The notes under the pieces were generated by a model, which saw only the letters and a program-made list of their open reading frames with translations, did not search any database and had not been told where the DNA came from. From assembly GCA_002338615.1 (NCBI GenBank), contig DDIS01000132.1, forward strand, positions 1 to 43,838: a DNA stretch of 43,838 nt, written 5' to 3'. This stretch comes from Proteobacteria bacterium UBA1844. GTDB lineage: Bacteria; Pseudomonadota; Gammaproteobacteria; Steroidobacterales; Woeseiaceae. Below, one piece after another: positions 24,335 through 34,440 of the stretch. The position numbers were made by a program, and so were the translations under genes. Numbering within the stretch: position 1 is the first letter of the stretch; each line of letters opens with the position of its first letter.

Positions 24335-25617
24335 ATAGCCAGATTTCCATACAGGAGTTAACGCGCGCGCTGCATCGTTTGCCCGGTACCGAGCAAACGA
24401 CCGAGCGGCGGCGGGCACTGCAACTGTTTGCCGACCATGGGTTTCCCGGTCAACGCGAAGAAGACTGGAAATACACAGACTTGTCTTCGATCGCGAAGAT
24501 CAGTCGCACGTGGCTGTCCGCCGATGCCGAGCCCGACGGCCCGGACCTCGCCAGAATCCATGCAGCAATGGCTTCGATCGACGCCGCGTGGATCGTGTTC
24601 GCCAACGGTTCGCTGCTTCGCGATCTCTCGCCCGGACTTAGCGAGCCCGGCGTGAGTGCCAGCGACGCGGTGGAATTGGATGTTGTGGCAGTGCCAAATC
24701 GTCGCGACGACCCTCTGAGTGCGCTGAATCGCGCGTTGTCTCGTGACGGGCTCAGGCTGCAGATCAAAGGTGACAACGCAGCCGCCCGCCCGATTGGAAT
24801 ACTGACCCTGGATGCCGCGCAAACGGCCGTCTCGTCCTCCCAGGTGCGAGTGGATATCGAGCTTGCGCCCGGCTCCGCGGCACGATTTGTCGAACTGCAT
24901 CTTTCGACGGGCGAACACGAACACTACTCCAATTGCGTGGTCAATCTTGTCGCGAACCCGGCATCGTCCTGCGACTACGTGCGAATCCAGCAACGCGACA
25001 TCAACCACAGCCAGACTGCGCGGCTGAATCTGCGCCTGCAGCAAGACAGCCATGTGCGCCATGCAGCCTTTGATCTTGGCGGCAAACTGACCCGCAACGA
25101 CCTGCAGGTGGATCTTGTCGGCCAAGGTGCCTCCTGCGTGCTTGATGGGCTGTACTTCGGTGTCCCGGGACGCCACATAGACAACCACATCCGTGTCGAC
25201 CACTGCGTGGGACCAAGCACCTCCATGCAGGACTACCGGGGCATTCTGACCGGCAAGTGTCGCGGGGTCTGGAACGGCAAAGCTGTCGTTCACAAGGGCG
25301 CTGACGGTACCGATGCAACCCAGTCGAACCACAACCTGCTGCTTTCCGAACACGCCGAAATCAACGCGAAGCCGGAACTGGAAATTTACGCCGAGGACGT
25401 GAAATGCGCACACGGTACGACGGTTGGGCAACTCGATGAGCAGGCCATTTATTATCTCCGCACCCGTGGCATCGATGAGTCCGCGGCGCGACGTATATTG
25501 ACGGGCGCATTCGCCGCCATCATCGTTGAAAAATCGCCGATACCCGAACTGCTTGGCATACTCAACGAGAAGGTAGTCGCAGAGCTGCAGAAAATTGCGC
25601 CGGGAGTCGTGTCTTGA
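24331..25617 (+). CDS. sufD: SufD, Fe-S scaffold subunit
   Basis: The product is 428 aa, related to SufB. Features are FPGQREEDWKYTDLSSI near the N-terminus and the conserved C-terminal core AEINAKPELEIYAEDVKCAHG followed by TVGQLDEQAIYYLRTRGI, which includes the His and Cys region involved in cluster formation with SufB. The ATG lies in a 4-bp overlap with sufC, and the stop overlaps the sufS start. Confidence 0.95.
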   Translation: MNSQISIQELTRALHRLPGTEQTTERRRALQLFADHGFPGQREEDWKYTDLSSIAKISRTWLSADAEPDGPDLARIHAAMASIDAAWIVFANGSLLRDLSPGLSEPGVSASDAVELDVVAVPNRRDDPLSALNRALSRDGLRLQIKGDNAAARPIGILTLDAAQTAVSSSQVRVDIELAPGSAARFVELHLSTGEHEHYSNCVVNLVANPASSCDYVRIQQRDINHSQTARLNLRLQQDSHVRHAAFDLGGKLTRNDLQVDLVGQGASCVLDGLYFGVPGRHIDNHIRVDHCVGPSTSMQDYRGILTGKCRGVWNGKAVVHKGADGTDATQSNHNLLLSEHAEINAKPELEIYAEDVKCAHGTTVGQLDEQAIYYLRTRGIDESAARRILTGAFAAIIVEKSPIPELLGILNEKVVAELQKIAPGVVS

Positions 25618-26855
25618 GTCACGCGACGCTTGCGTTCGACAAGAATGCGCTCGATGTGCGCAGTGATTTTCCGTCTCTTACACAGAGCGTTAACGGTCAG
25701 ACTCTGGTGTACCTCGACAGCGCCGCCTCCGCACAACAGCCTAATACGGTGATCGAAGCGGTGCAGCAATACCATGAGCACGACCACGCTAATGTGCACC
25801 GTGGCGTACACAGCCTCAGCCACCGTGCCACGGAAGCCTATGAAGGTGCGCGCGATAAGTTGTGCGGCTTTTTGAACGCCGCAAGCCGCCGGGAGATCGT
25901 ACTCACGAGCGGCACCACAGAGTCGATTAACCTGGTTGCACAAAGTTTCTGCAGGCCTCGTATTAGCGCGGGTGAGCAGATACTTATCACGCACATGGAA
26001 CACCACTCCAACATCGTGCCGTGGCAAATACTGTGTGAGCAAACCGGTGCCGAACTGGTCGTCGCACCGATCGATAACCGTGGCCAGCTTGATACCGATG
26101 CGCTGCGAGAGTTGCTTACCGAGAAGGTTTTCCTGCTTGCGATTGGCCATGTTTCAAACGCTTTGGGCAGCGTCAACCCGGTCCGGGAAATCATCAGCTG
26201 GGCGAAAGATCTCGACATACCGGTGCTGGTTGACGGCGCCCAGGCCGTGCCGCACATGGCCGTGGACGTAAAGGACCTCGACTGCGATTTCTACGCGTTC
26301 TCTGGCCACAAAATGCTTGGCCCAACCGGTACGGGCGTCCTGTACGGTCGTGAGGCGCTGCTCGAAGACATGCCGCCCTGGCAAGGTGGCGGCGACATGA
26401 TCCTCGAAGTGCGCTTTGACGGTACCGTGTACAACGACCTGCCCTACAAGTTCGAAGCCGGTACACCGAATATCTCGGGCGTTGTCGGGCTTGGCAGTGC
26501 GGTTGATTACCTGCAGGCCATCGGACTGACGCGTATTGCGCAGCACGAACAGGCTTTGCTCGAATATATGACCGGCCAGTTAGCTGGTATCGATGGCCTG
26601 AGACTGATCGGTACCGCTCGGGAAAAAGCCAGCGTGCAGTCGTTCCTCGTCGATGACATCCATCCGCATGACCTTGGCACCATTCTCGATCATCAGGGTG
26701 TCGCGATACGAACCGGGCATCACTGCGCCATGCCGGTGATGGATTTCTTCAATGTTCCGGGCACCGCGCGTGCCTCGCTGGCCTTGTATAACGATCGTGA
26801 TGACATCGACCGGCTGGTCGCGGCTATCCGGAAGGCACAAGAAATTTTCGCATGA
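25614..26855 (+). CDS. sufS: SufS, cysteine desulfurase
   Basis: The product is 413 aa, PLP-dependent; it takes sulfur from L-cysteine as a persulfide for the scaffold. The PLP lysine is K233 in FSGHKMLGPTG and the catalytic cysteine is C371 in RTGHHCAMP, the group II desulfurase pattern. The start is TTG, overlapping the sufD stop (TTGA), with GGGAG 7 bases upstream. No SufE-type partner lies in the operon; SufU follows instead. Confidence 0.96.
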   Translation: MSHATLAFDKNALDVRSDFPSLTQSVNGQTLVYLDSAASAQQPNTVIEAVQQYHEHDHANVHRGVHSLSHRATEAYEGARDKLCGFLNAASRREIVLTSGTTESINLVAQSFCRPRISAGEQILITHMEHHSNIVPWQILCEQTGAELVVAPIDNRGQLDTDALRELLTEKVFLLAIGHVSNALGSVNPVREIISWAKDLDIPVLVDGAQAVPHMAVDVKDLDCDFYAFSGHKMLGPTGTGVLYGREALLEDMPPWQGGGDMILEVRFDGTVYNDLPYKFEAGTPNISGVVGLGSAVDYLQAIGLTRIAQHEQALLEYMTGQLAGIDGLRLIGTAREKASVQSFLVDDIHPHDLGTILDHQGVAIRTGHHCAMPVMDFFNVPGTARASLALYNDRDDIDRLVAAIRKAQEIFA

Positions 26856-27325
26856 GCAAGCTAGCCGAACTGAACACCGACGATCTTAAGGACCTGTACC
26901 GTGAGTTGATCCTTGACCATGCCCGCAATCCACGTAATTTCGGCCCGCTTCGGAGTGCCACACACCGTGCCCGCGGCGCCAATCCACTGTGCGGCGACAC
27001 GCTTGAGTTGTACCTGGAACTCGACGCCGACGAGGTGGTGCGTGCGGCCAGATTCGAGGGCACGGGTTGCGCCATTTCGCTCGCCTCGGCCTCGCTGCTG
27101 ACAGAGACCGTCGCCGGTTTGCCCCGGCACCTCGCACTGCAATGGTTCGAACAGGTAACTGCAAGCCTTACCGGCGGCAGGAGTGAATTCGATCTTGGCA
27201 AGCTGATGGCGCTGCAAGGCGTGCGTGAATTTCCCGCGCGCGTGAAATGCGCGACGCTCCCATGGCACACCATGCGCTCGGCATTTCAGCAACAAGCAAC
27301 CACGGCAACCACAACCACGGAGTAA
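26852..27325 (+). CDS. sufU: SufU, zinc-dependent sulfur acceptor
   Basis: The product is 157 aa, IscU-like. C47 and D49 (NPLCGD), C73 (GTGCAIS) and C133 (RVKCATLPW) match the zinc-binding set of SufU, which accepts persulfide sulfur from SufS. The family N-terminus DLYRELILDHARNPRNFG is clear. The C-terminus ends in a short Gln/Thr-rich tail. Coupled to sufS by an ATGA overlap. Confidence 0.94.
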   Translation: MSKLAELNTDDLKDLYRELILDHARNPRNFGPLRSATHRARGANPLCGDTLELYLELDADEVVRAARFEGTGCAISLASASLLTETVAGLPRHLALQWFEQVTASLTGGRSEFDLGKLMALQGVREFPARVKCATLPWHTMRSAFQQQATTATTTTE

Positions 27326-27333
27326 GGACACCC

Positions 27334-27885
27334 ATGTTTGGTCACACCAACGAACCGATCACGCTGCAACGGGATGTAAAGGCAGTCATCATTCCGGCCG
27401 GAGAGGAATTGCGGCTCAAGGAAGGAACCACTGGCTTTATTACGCAAGCTCTGGGCGGTAGCTTCACCGTGTATATCGAAGGCAATCTGTTCCGGGTTGC
27501 CGGCATTGATGCCGATGCACTGGGCAAAGAACCGACGCCGGCACCAGAAGTACCTGAGAACCCGACTGATGCCGATATTGAAGCCGTCATCTGGCAGCAA
27601 CTCAAGACCTGCTACGATCCCGAAATTCCCGTCAATATCGTCGACCTGGGCCTGGTCTATCGTTGCGAGATCCACGCGCTGGGTAATGGCCAGCGTTCGG
27701 TCAACGTAGATATGACCCTGACCGCTCCAGGATGTGGCATGGGCGAGATACTGGTCGCGGATGCGCAGGAAAAAATTGCGATCATACCGACCGTGGCTGA
27801 TGTGCGTGTCGAACTCGTCTTTGATCCGCCCTGGAACCAGACTATGATGTCAGACGAGGCACGCCTGCAAACCGGGCTCATGTAA
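27334..27885 (+). CDS. sufT: SufT, MIP18/DUF59-type Fe-S assembly factor
   Basis: The product is 183 aa. An N-terminal part of about 70 residues (RDVKAVIIPAGEELRLKEGT) is fused to a DUF59/MIP18 domain (about 88-180): LKTCYDPEIPVNIVDLGLVY, then MTLTAPGCGMGEILVADAQ and VELVFDPPWNQTMMSDEAR. The Cys in PGCGMG is the conserved one. Such proteins aid maturation of certain Fe-S proteins in SUF-bearing bacteria. AAGGA precedes the ATG at 27334; a longer upstream frame lies within sufU. Confidence 0.93.
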   Translation: MFGHTNEPITLQRDVKAVIIPAGEELRLKEGTTGFITQALGGSFTVYIEGNLFRVAGIDADALGKEPTPAPEVPENPTDADIEAVIWQQLKTCYDPEIPVNIVDLGLVYRCEIHALGNGQRSVNVDMTLTAPGCGMGEILVADAQEKIAIIPTVADVRVELVFDPPWNQTMMSDEARLQTGLM

Positions 27886-27918
27886 TACCGGATCCATGTA
27901 GAAGAACAAAAACACGAC

Positions 27919-28440
27919 ATGAAAACCCTGACTATCGTTCGTCATGCAAAGTCGAGCTGGAACGACATGTCGCATGGCGACAAGGAAAGGCCGTTGAACA
28001 GCCGCGGAAAGCAAGACGCACCAGCTATGGGGCGACGCATTGCGGCCGCCGGCATAAGACCTTCCCTGATTATCAGCAGCCCGGCCGTCCGAGCTTGGAG
28101 CACGGCCCGTGCGGTTGCGCGCGAACTCACTTACCCGCTGGAATTCCTGCAGCGCGAAAATGCACTGTACCTCGCAGGCGTCGATGACATACTCGACGTC
28201 ATCGCGGCGCAAGATAACGGTTTTAACAATTTGATGCTGTTCGGGCACAACCCGGGCCTGACAGAATTTGCAAACTTCCTCTCACCCGGGGTGTGCAATA
28301 ACCTGCCAACAGCTGGCGTGGTAGCCGTAACGATTGACCAGGACAACTGGCAATTGCACACACAACCGGCAACTCGCCTACTGCTGTACGATTTTCCAAA
28401 ATCGCAGAGCGACGATACGCGGCCTCAAGAACAGCCGTAG
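27919..28440 (+). CDS. SixA-type histidine phosphatase family protein
   Basis: The product is 173 aa, of the phosphoglycerate-mutase-like fold. The catalytic phospho-acceptor His lies in TIVRHAKSSW (H9); the usual Gly after RH is Ala, as often in SixA. ERPLNSRGKQDAP, then IISSPAVRAWSTARAV and LMLFGHNPGLTEF with the second catalytic His follow. SixA removes phosphate from histidine phosphotransfer proteins; the partner is unknown. It trails the suf operon by about 35 bp and may be read through from it. Confidence 0.85.
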   Translation: MKTLTIVRHAKSSWNDMSHGDKERPLNSRGKQDAPAMGRRIAAAGIRPSLIISSPAVRAWSTARAVARELTYPLEFLQRENALYLAGVDDILDVIAAQDNGFNNLMLFGHNPGLTEFANFLSPGVCNNLPTAGVVAVTIDQDNWQLHTQPATRLLLYDFPKSQSDDTRPQEQP

Positions 28441-28493
28441 GAGCGCGGTCCCCGGCGCGATTCCGGAGTTCAGATCGCGGCAGGATGCCGCTA
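28437..28493. repeat. REP-like palindromic element
   Basis: It begins with GTAGGAGCGCGG and contains CGCGATTCC, then ATCGCGGCAGGATGCCGC with its own hairpin GCGGCA-ggat-gCCGC. This resembles the paired GTAGGAGC.../...GCGGCAGGATGCCGC REP elements common between convergent genes in Gammaproteobacteria. It lies between the convergent SixA-type and serine dehydratase genes and may act as a terminator for both. Confidence 0.5.
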
Positions 28494-28532
28494 TTGCGGA
28501 GATCCAGGGAGCCGGGGCTTTTGCATACATAT

Positions 28533-29891
28533 TCAGCATTCGGGTACGTTGACAGCGAGCCCGCCCTGCGACGTTTCCTTGTAAATAGACTTCATGTCGA
28601 GCCCGGTCTGGCGCATCGTTTCGATGACCTGGTCCAGTGACACCTTGTGCGTACCGTCCCCGTGTGACGCAAGCATCGCGGCATTGATCGCTTTCACTGC
28701 GCCCATGGCGTTGCGTTCAATGCAGGGTATTTGCACCATCCCGCCGACCGGGTCACAGGTCAGCCCGAGGTTATGCTCCATGCCGATCTCCGCGGCCTCC
28801 TCGATACAATCATTGCTGCCGCCGAGCGCAGCCGCAAGGCCGGCCGCGGCCATCGAACACGCAACACCGACTTCTCCCTGGCAGCCCATTTCGGCGCCGG
28901 AAATGGATGCATTCAGCTTGTAAAGGATGCCGATCGCACCGGCGGTAAGCAGGAAAGTCCGAACACCTTCAGCCGACGCCGACGGCACGAATCGCTGGTA
29001 GTACATCAGCACCGCGGGAATAGTGCCGGCAGCACCATTCGTCGGTGATGTGACGACTCGCCCGCCGGAGGCATTTTCTTCATTCACGGCGATGGCGAAG
29101 GCATTGACCCACTCCATGGCATCCATCGGTGACGGCTCCTTCCGAGCCTCAAGTCGTCTCTTGAGTTTGGCCGCACGACGCAGCACGGACATGCGCCCTG
29201 GCAGCACACCTTCAGTGTTGAGGCCGCGCAAGACACAGGCTTCCATGACAGACCAGATTCGGTCGAGACGTGCATTGATTTCGGCTTCACTGCGCCAGGT
29301 CATTTCATTTTCGAACACGAGCCGTGCAATACTGAATTGATTCGCGGCTGCAAGCTGCAGCAAGATGTCCGCTTTGCGATAGGCATAAGGCGGCTCGCCT
29401 TCCTGCACCGACGCTTCGGGCTCGTCACCGCGCGCAATAAAACCACCGCCGAGTGAATAATAGGTCTGGTTGGCCAGTTCGATGCCGGTATCGGCACGCG
29501 CAATAAAACGCATGCCATTGGTGTGGCGCGGCAATTCGGTACCGGTATCGAAAACAATGTCCGTCGCCGGGTCGAACCCGATCGCGCCGATGCCCGGCAA
29601 GGTCAATTGTTTGGCATCGTGCACCCTGCGCAGTGTCTCGTCCGTCGAATCGGGATCGATCGTTTCGGGATCGCTACCCATCAAGCCGAGTATCACCGCT
29701 GAGTCGGTCGCATGCCCTTTGCCAGTCCAGGCCAGCGAGCCGTGCAGCCGAACCTGCACCGTGTTGACCTTCGTGGCATGCGGTGCAAGTGACAACGCAA
29801 AATCCCGCGCTGCTTTCATAGGGCCGACGGTATGTGAACTGGAAGGTCCGATACCGATCTTGAAAATATCGAAAATACTGACGACTGCCAT
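28533..29891 (-). CDS. sdaA: L-serine ammonia-lyase, iron-sulfur dependent
   Basis: The product is 452 aa, single-chain. Residues about 3-155 form the beta domain ([21 protein letters not shown]) and about 185-450 the alpha domain. Cysteines able to bind the [4Fe-4S] cluster are in [12 protein letters not shown] and in [14 protein letters not shown]. It converts L-serine to pyruvate and ammonia. CAGGAG is 7 bases before the ATG. It lies 21 bp downstream of putA on the same strand, so co-transcription is likely. Confidence 0.95.
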   Translation of the reverse strand: MAVVSIFDIFKIGIGPSSSHTVGPMKAARDFALSLAPHATKVNTVQVRLHGSLAWTGKGHATDSAVILGLMGSDPETIDPDSTDETLRRVHDAKQLTLPGIGAIGFDPATDIVFDTGTELPRHTNGMRFIARADTGIELANQTYYSLGGGFIARGDEPEASVQEGEPPYAYRKADILLQLAAANQFSIARLVFENEMTWRSEAEINARLDRIWSVMEACVLRGLNTEGVLPGRMSVLRRAAKLKRRLEARKEPSPMDAMEWVNAFAIAVNEENASGGRVVTSPTNGAAGTIPAVLMYYQRFVPSASAEGVRTFLLTAGAIGILYKLNASISGAEMGCQGEVGVACSMAAAGLAAALGGSNDCIEEAAEIGMEHNLGLTCDPVGGMVQIPCIERNAMGAVKAINAAMLASHGDGTHKVSLDQVIETMRQTGLDMKSIYKETSQGGLAVNVPEC

Positions 29892-29912
29892 TTTATACTC
29901 CTGCCACCTGCA

Positions 29913-32900
29913 CTAGTCCGAGGCCAGCGACAGCAGGTTCGCGTTGCCGCCGACCGCGGCGATGTTGTTGCACACTGTGACTTCATTAGCGAAGCGCGGC
30001 AAGTAGTGTGGCCCGCCTGCCTTGGGCCCCGTGCCGGATAATCCGGCACCGCCAAACGGCTGCACGCCGACCACCGCGCCAATCATGTTGCGATTCACAT
30101 AGATGTTGCCCGCATGCGAAAGTTCAGCAACCTTGCGCACTCTCGAATCGATCCGGCTGTGCAGGCCCATCGTCAATCCGAAACCGGTGGCATTCACTGC
30201 GGCAACTGTCTTTTCGAGGTTCCGGCCTTTGAAGCGCAAAACGTGCAACACGGGACCGAATACCTCGTTGCGCAGCTGCGCCATGTTGCCGATCTCGATC
30301 AGCGTCGGCGGGAAATACGTGCCTGCGCTGCAGTCCGCGGGTAGCTCACACTGGTGCAAGATGTGGGCATCAACCGCCATCCGCTCCACATGTGCCTGCA
30401 GCAACGCTCCGGCCTCGGCATCAATCACGGGCCCCACATCCGTCGTTAACAAGGCCGGGTCGCCGATGCTGAGCTCGTCCATGTAGCCGCGCAGCAATTC
30501 GATGACACGCTCTGCAATGTCCTCCTGAACACACAACACCCGGGTTGCCGAGCAGCGCTGTCCGGCGCTGTTAAATGCTGAGAACACCGCATCAAGCACA
30601 ACCTGTTCCGGCAACGCAGAACTGTCCACGAACATCGCGTTCTGTCCGCCGGTTTCGGCAATCAGCGTCGCGATTGCACCGTCCCGCGCCGCCAGCGCCT
30701 GGTTGATCGTGCGTGCGGTTGCCGTCGATCCCGTGAACGCGACGCCCGCAATGCGCGGATCCGCAACGGCTCGACCACCGATCGACGCACCATCTCCTGG
30801 CAAAAAGTGCAGGACTTCCCTCGGCACACCGGCCTCGTGCAACAGTTCCGTTGCGCGAAACGCAACCAGCGGTGTCTGTTCCGCAGGTTTTGCAAGCACC
30901 GCATTGCCAGCGGCGAGTGCGGCTGACACCTGACCGGTGAAGATTGCCAGCGGAAAATTCCATGGACTGATACAGACGAAAATGCCTCGACCACGCAGGC
31001 CAAGCATATTTCTCTCTCCCGTAGGCCCTGGCAACAACATTGGGTCTGCAAACAACGCTCGCGCCTGGGTCGCGTAGTAGCGCAGAAAATCCACCGCCTC
31101 GCGTAATTCGCTGACAGCGTCGGGTATCGACTTGCCGGCCTCACGAATGCACAAGGCAAGTAACTCAGCTGAATGTTCCTCGAACAGAACTGCAGCTCGT
31201 TCGAGTACGTCTGCGCGTTGCCCGGCCGGCGTCCGATTCCATGCATCCTGATTGGAAGCGGCGACGTCGATGGCAAGGTCGACCTGCGCTGTATCTGCAG
31301 GTTCGCAATGCCCCACAACCTGTTTGTTATCAGCCGGGTTTATCGACGGTGCGGATTTGCGGGCGCTTTGTTTTTTGCTTTTCGGTTGACCGGCGACCAG
31401 GGGTCGCGCGGTCATTTCCGACTGCGTCGCGGCCTCGAGTGCCTGCAACAGTGCGCTGCCAACCGTACGATCGGACAGGTTCAGGCCGCTTGAATTCTGC
31501 CTCGTGGGAGCAAACAAATCCGGAGGTGCCGGAATTCTCGGGTGCGGCAGAAAATCGTGCCGCTCGGCCGTTTTCAGCGGGTCGGCGACGATGTCTGAAA
31601 CGTCGATTGTCTCATCGACGATTCGATTAACAAACGAGGTATTGGCACCGTTTTCCAGCAGGCGCCTGACCAGGTACGGCAACAGGTCCTCATGGCTGCC
31701 GACCGGCGCGTAGACGCGACAGGGGCGGGCGAGCTTCTCCTCGTCCACTACTTCGGCGTACAGCTCTTCACCCATCCCGTGCAGCCGCTGGAATTCGTAG
31801 TCTCGCCGGCTGCCCGCGTAGTGAATAATGCTGGCCAGTGTGTGCGCGTTGTGTGTTGCAAACTGTGGATAGAACTTGTCGCCAGCCGCCAGCACCTGGC
31901 GCGCACAAGCGAGATAGGAAATATCGGTATGTGCCTTGCGCGTGAAAACGGGGTAGCTCACAAGACCATCTTCCTGTGCCCGCTTTATTTCTGTATCCCA
32001 ATAGGCACCTTTCACGAGTCGCACCGGGATACGCCTGTGCGACTCCGTGGCGAGCGATTCGAGATATTTGAATACGTCCGTGGCGCGCCGCTGGTACGTT
32101 TGCACGGCAAGCCCAAAACCATCGTAGCCAGCCATTTGCGTATCGCGCATTACACCGGCAAAAATTTCCAGCGAGAGCTCAAGCCGCTCCGCCTCTTCCG
32201 CATCCACTGTCAGCGCTATGCCGGATTGCATTGCATGCCGCGCCAGTTCCTTGACCTTGGGTAGCAGTTCAGCGATGACTCGTTCACGCTGCGAAATCTC
32301 GTAGCGTGGATGCAATGCCGATAGTTTCACTGAGATGCTGGGTGCTTCGAAAATATCCTTATTGACGGTCGCCTCGCCGATGCGCGCAATAGCCGAAAAG
32401 TAGGCATCAAAATAACGCTGGGCATCATTTGCGGTCAACGCCGCTTCGCCGAGCATGTCGAACGAATACCGGTACGCCCGGTTCGCTTTTTTCCGGGCGC
32501 GCTCCAGTGCTTCGCCGATACTGCGTCCCATCACGAACTGGTGACCCATGATGCGCATGGCCTGTTTCATCGCGGCCCGTACCAGCGGCTCGCCTGCACG
32601 TGTCGCCAGCTTGCCCAGCACCTTGGCCGGGTTACGCTTGGCCTCTTCATCAACCCGCAGCAATTGACCGGTTAGCATCAGACCCCAGGTTGATGCGTTC
32701 ACGAACAGCGAGTCGCTTGTGCCGAGGTGATCCTTCCAGCGCGCGGATGTTATCTTGTCGGCTATCAGCCTATCGGCTGTGTCCGCGTCCGGTATACGCA
32801 ACAGGGCTTCCGCTATGCACATGAGCAGGACGCCCTCCTCTGATGAGAGGTCGTACTGTTGCAGGAACGCATCGATACCGCCCTCATCGGCTGAATTGGC

Positions 32901-33074
32901 ACGTACCGCTCGCACGAGGTCGCTGGCCGTGTCCTCGATCGACTGCCGCGCTTGCGGTCCCGGATCGGCAGCAGCGGCGAGACGCTGCACCAGCGCCTGC
33001 TCGTCGCAAAGGTAGCCGTTAGCGAGGCCGGGAACGACCCCGGGCTCCGCCGCGGCCTGCTCGGTAAAACGCAT
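29913..33074 (-). CDS. putA: PutA, bifunctional proline dehydrogenase / P5C dehydrogenase
   Basis: The product is 1053 aa. The FAD-dependent proline dehydrogenase occupies about 150-470 (VDAEEAERLELSLEIF, then RRIPVRLVKGAYWDTEIKRAQ and FATHNAHTLAS). The aldehyde dehydrogenase is at about 540-1040 with catalytic Glu in IAETGGQNAMFV and Cys near 841 in NSAGQRCSATR. It oxidises proline to glutamate with substrate channelling at the membrane. The N-terminal ribbon-helix-helix found in trifunctional PutA is absent, so it should not act as its own repressor. AGGA supports the ATG at 33074 over the ATG at 33083 or the GTG at 33107. Confidence 0.96.
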   Translation of the reverse strand: MRFTEQAAAEPGVVPGLANGYLCDEQALVQRLAAAADPGPQARQSIEDTASDLVRAVRANSADEGGIDAFLQQYDLSSEEGVLLMCIAEALLRIPDADTADRLIADKITSARWKDHLGTSDSLFVNASTWGLMLTGQLLRVDEEAKRNPAKVLGKLATRAGEPLVRAAMKQAMRIMGHQFVMGRSIGEALERARKKANRAYRYSFDMLGEAALTANDAQRYFDAYFSAIARIGEATVNKDIFEAPSISVKLSALHPRYEISQRERVIAELLPKVKELARHAMQSGIALTVDAEEAERLELSLEIFAGVMRDTQMAGYDGFGLAVQTYQRRATDVFKYLESLATESHRRIPVRLVKGAYWDTEIKRAQEDGLVSYPVFTRKAHTDISYLACARQVLAAGDKFYPQFATHNAHTLASIIHYAGSRRDYEFQRLHGMGEELYAEVVDEEKLARPCRVYAPVGSHEDLLPYLVRRLLENGANTSFVNRIVDETIDVSDIVADPLKTAERHDFLPHPRIPAPPDLFAPTRQNSSGLNLSDRTVGSALLQALEAATQSEMTARPLVAGQPKSKKQSARKSAPSINPADNKQVVGHCEPADTAQVDLAIDVAASNQDAWNRTPAGQRADVLERAAVLFEEHSAELLALCIREAGKSIPDAVSELREAVDFLRYYATQARALFADPMLLPGPTGERNMLGLRGRGIFVCISPWNFPLAIFTGQVSAALAAGNAVLAKPAEQTPLVAFRATELLHEAGVPREVLHFLPGDGASIGGRAVADPRIAGVAFTGSTATARTINQALAARDGAIATLIAETGGQNAMFVDSSALPEQVVLDAVFSAFNSAGQRCSATRVLCVQEDIAERVIELLRGYMDELSIGDPALLTTDVGPVIDAEAGALLQAHVERMAVDAHILHQCELPADCSAGTYFPPTLIEIGNMAQLRNEVFGPVLHVLRFKGRNLEKTVAAVNATGFGLTMGLHSRIDSRVRKVAELSHAGNIYVNRNMIGAVVGVQPFGGAGLSGTGPKAGGPHYLPRFANEVTVCNNIAAVGGNANLLSLASD

Positions 33075-33181
33075 GGAATACATCCTGTGGTTGCCGGGCT
33101 GATACACAACAGCCCGTCAGGTTTCCTTACATCCGGAATTAAGGAGACCTGAATTGTGGGTAAACGGATTATACGTGAACG

Positions 33182-33210
33182 GGCCTTTTTATAAGGCCGG
33201 CTGATATACT
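33182..33210 (+). promoter_or_regulatory. Candidate kbl promoter with inverted repeat
   Basis: GGCCTT-tttat-AAGGCC (33182-33198) is a perfect 6-bp inverted repeat just upstream of TGATATACT, whose TATACT (33205-33210) fits an extended -10 box. The transcript would begin around 33215, which favours the GTG start at 33241 over an upstream TTG. The repeat could be an operator; no regulator is known. Confidence 0.4.
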
Positions 33211-33240
33211 TTGCAACCTTTAGCGTTAGAGGGCAAGACC

Positions 33241-34440
33241 GTGCCTGCCAGTTTTCTCGAATCCCTAGCCAGCCGAACGGAAGACCTCAAATCGCAGGGG
33301 CTTTACAAGAAAGAGCGCTTGATCGCAGGGCCACAGCAGGCCGCAATCGAGGTTCGCACCAACAACAGCAACCAGCAGGTACTCAATCTCTGCGCGAACA
33401 ATTACCTTGGCCTCGCCAACCATCCCGAAGTAATCGAGGCAGCGCATCGCGCCCTGGACGAGTTCGGCTACGGCATGGCTTCAGTACGCTTTATCTGCGG
33501 CACGCAAACGATTCACAAGGAACTTGAAGAACGTATCAGCGCATTTCTCGGCACAGAAGACACGATTCTTTACCCGTCGTGCTTTGATGCGAATGGCGGT
33601 TTGTTCGAAACCTTGCTGGACAAGGACGACGCAGTGATCAGTGACGCCCTCAACCACGCCAGCATTATAGACGGTATTCGCCTCTGCAAAGCCGCGCGTT
33701 TTCGCTATGCAAACAACGATATGGATGACCTCAGGTTACAGCTCGAAAGTGCGCGCGGGCAAAACGCCAAACTGATCGTAACCGATGGCGTATTTTCCAT
33801 GGACGGAACCATTGCAAACCTTGAAAACATTTGTGAACTGGCTGATGAATTTGACGCATTGACGATGATCGATGACTGTCACGCGACAGGGTTTCTTGGC
33901 AAAACGGGGCGTGGCACGCACGAATTTTGTAATGTGATGGGTCGCATCGATATATTGACCGGCACATTGGGCAAGGCACTGGGCGGCGCATCCGGTGGCT
34001 ACACATCAGGCCGCAAGGAAATTATCGCCTGGTTGCGTCAGCGCTCCAGGCCCTACCTGTTTTCCAATTCGGTTGCGCCTGTCATTGCGGCAACTTCCAT
34101 TGCCGTACTCGACTTACTGGAAAAAGACTCCTCCTTGCGTGAACAGGTGCTCGACAACGCTGCGTATTTTCGCAGTCGCATGAGTGAGCGTGGATTCGAT
34201 CTCAAGCCGGGCGAACACCCGATCATCCCAATCATGCTCGGTGATGCGGTGCTGGCCACCCGAATGGCCGATGCACTGTTAAAGCGGGGCGTGTACGTCA
34301 TCGGCTTCGCGTTTCCGGTCGTACCAGAGAACGAGGCGCGCATTCGGACCCAGATGTCAGCCGGCTTGACGCGCACGCAACTGGACACCGCTATCGATGC
34401 GTTTACTGCAGTTGGTACCGAGCTTGGAGTCATCCATTAA
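33241..34440 (+). CDS. kbl: Glycine C-acetyltransferase (2-amino-3-ketobutyrate CoA ligase)
   Basis: The product is 399 aa, a PLP enzyme of the alpha-oxoamine synthase family. It cleaves 2-amino-3-ketobutyrate with CoA to glycine and acetyl-CoA. The PLP lysine is K245 in [24 protein letters not shown] and [13 protein letters not shown] are family landmarks. GAGGG lies 7 bases before the GTG start, which also matches the E. coli N-terminus. The stop shares its last base with the tdh start (TAATG). Confidence 0.96.
   Translation: MPASFLESLASRTEDLKSQGLYKKERLIAGPQQAAIEVRTNNSNQQVLNLCANNYLGLANHPEVIEAAHRALDEFGYGMASVRFICGTQTIHKELEERISAFLGTEDTILYPSCFDANGGLFETLLDKDDAVISDALNHASIIDGIRLCKAARFRYANNDMDDLRLQLESARGQNAKLIVTDGVFSMDGTIANLENICELADEFDALTMIDDCHATGFLGKTGRGTHEFCNVMGRIDILTGTLGKALGGASGGYTSGRKEIIAWLRQRSRPYLFSNSVAPVIAATSIAVLDLLEKDSSLREQVLDNAAYFRSRMSERGFDLKPGEHPIIPIMLGDAVLATRMADALLKRGVYVIGFAFPVVPENEARIRTQMSAGLTRTQLDTAIDAFTAVGTELGVIH

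Noticed and set aside
24358..25431. Long minus-strand open frame (357 codons) inside sufD
   Set aside because: It is the shadow of sufD, which has full family similarity and operon overlaps; the antisense product has no recognisable features.
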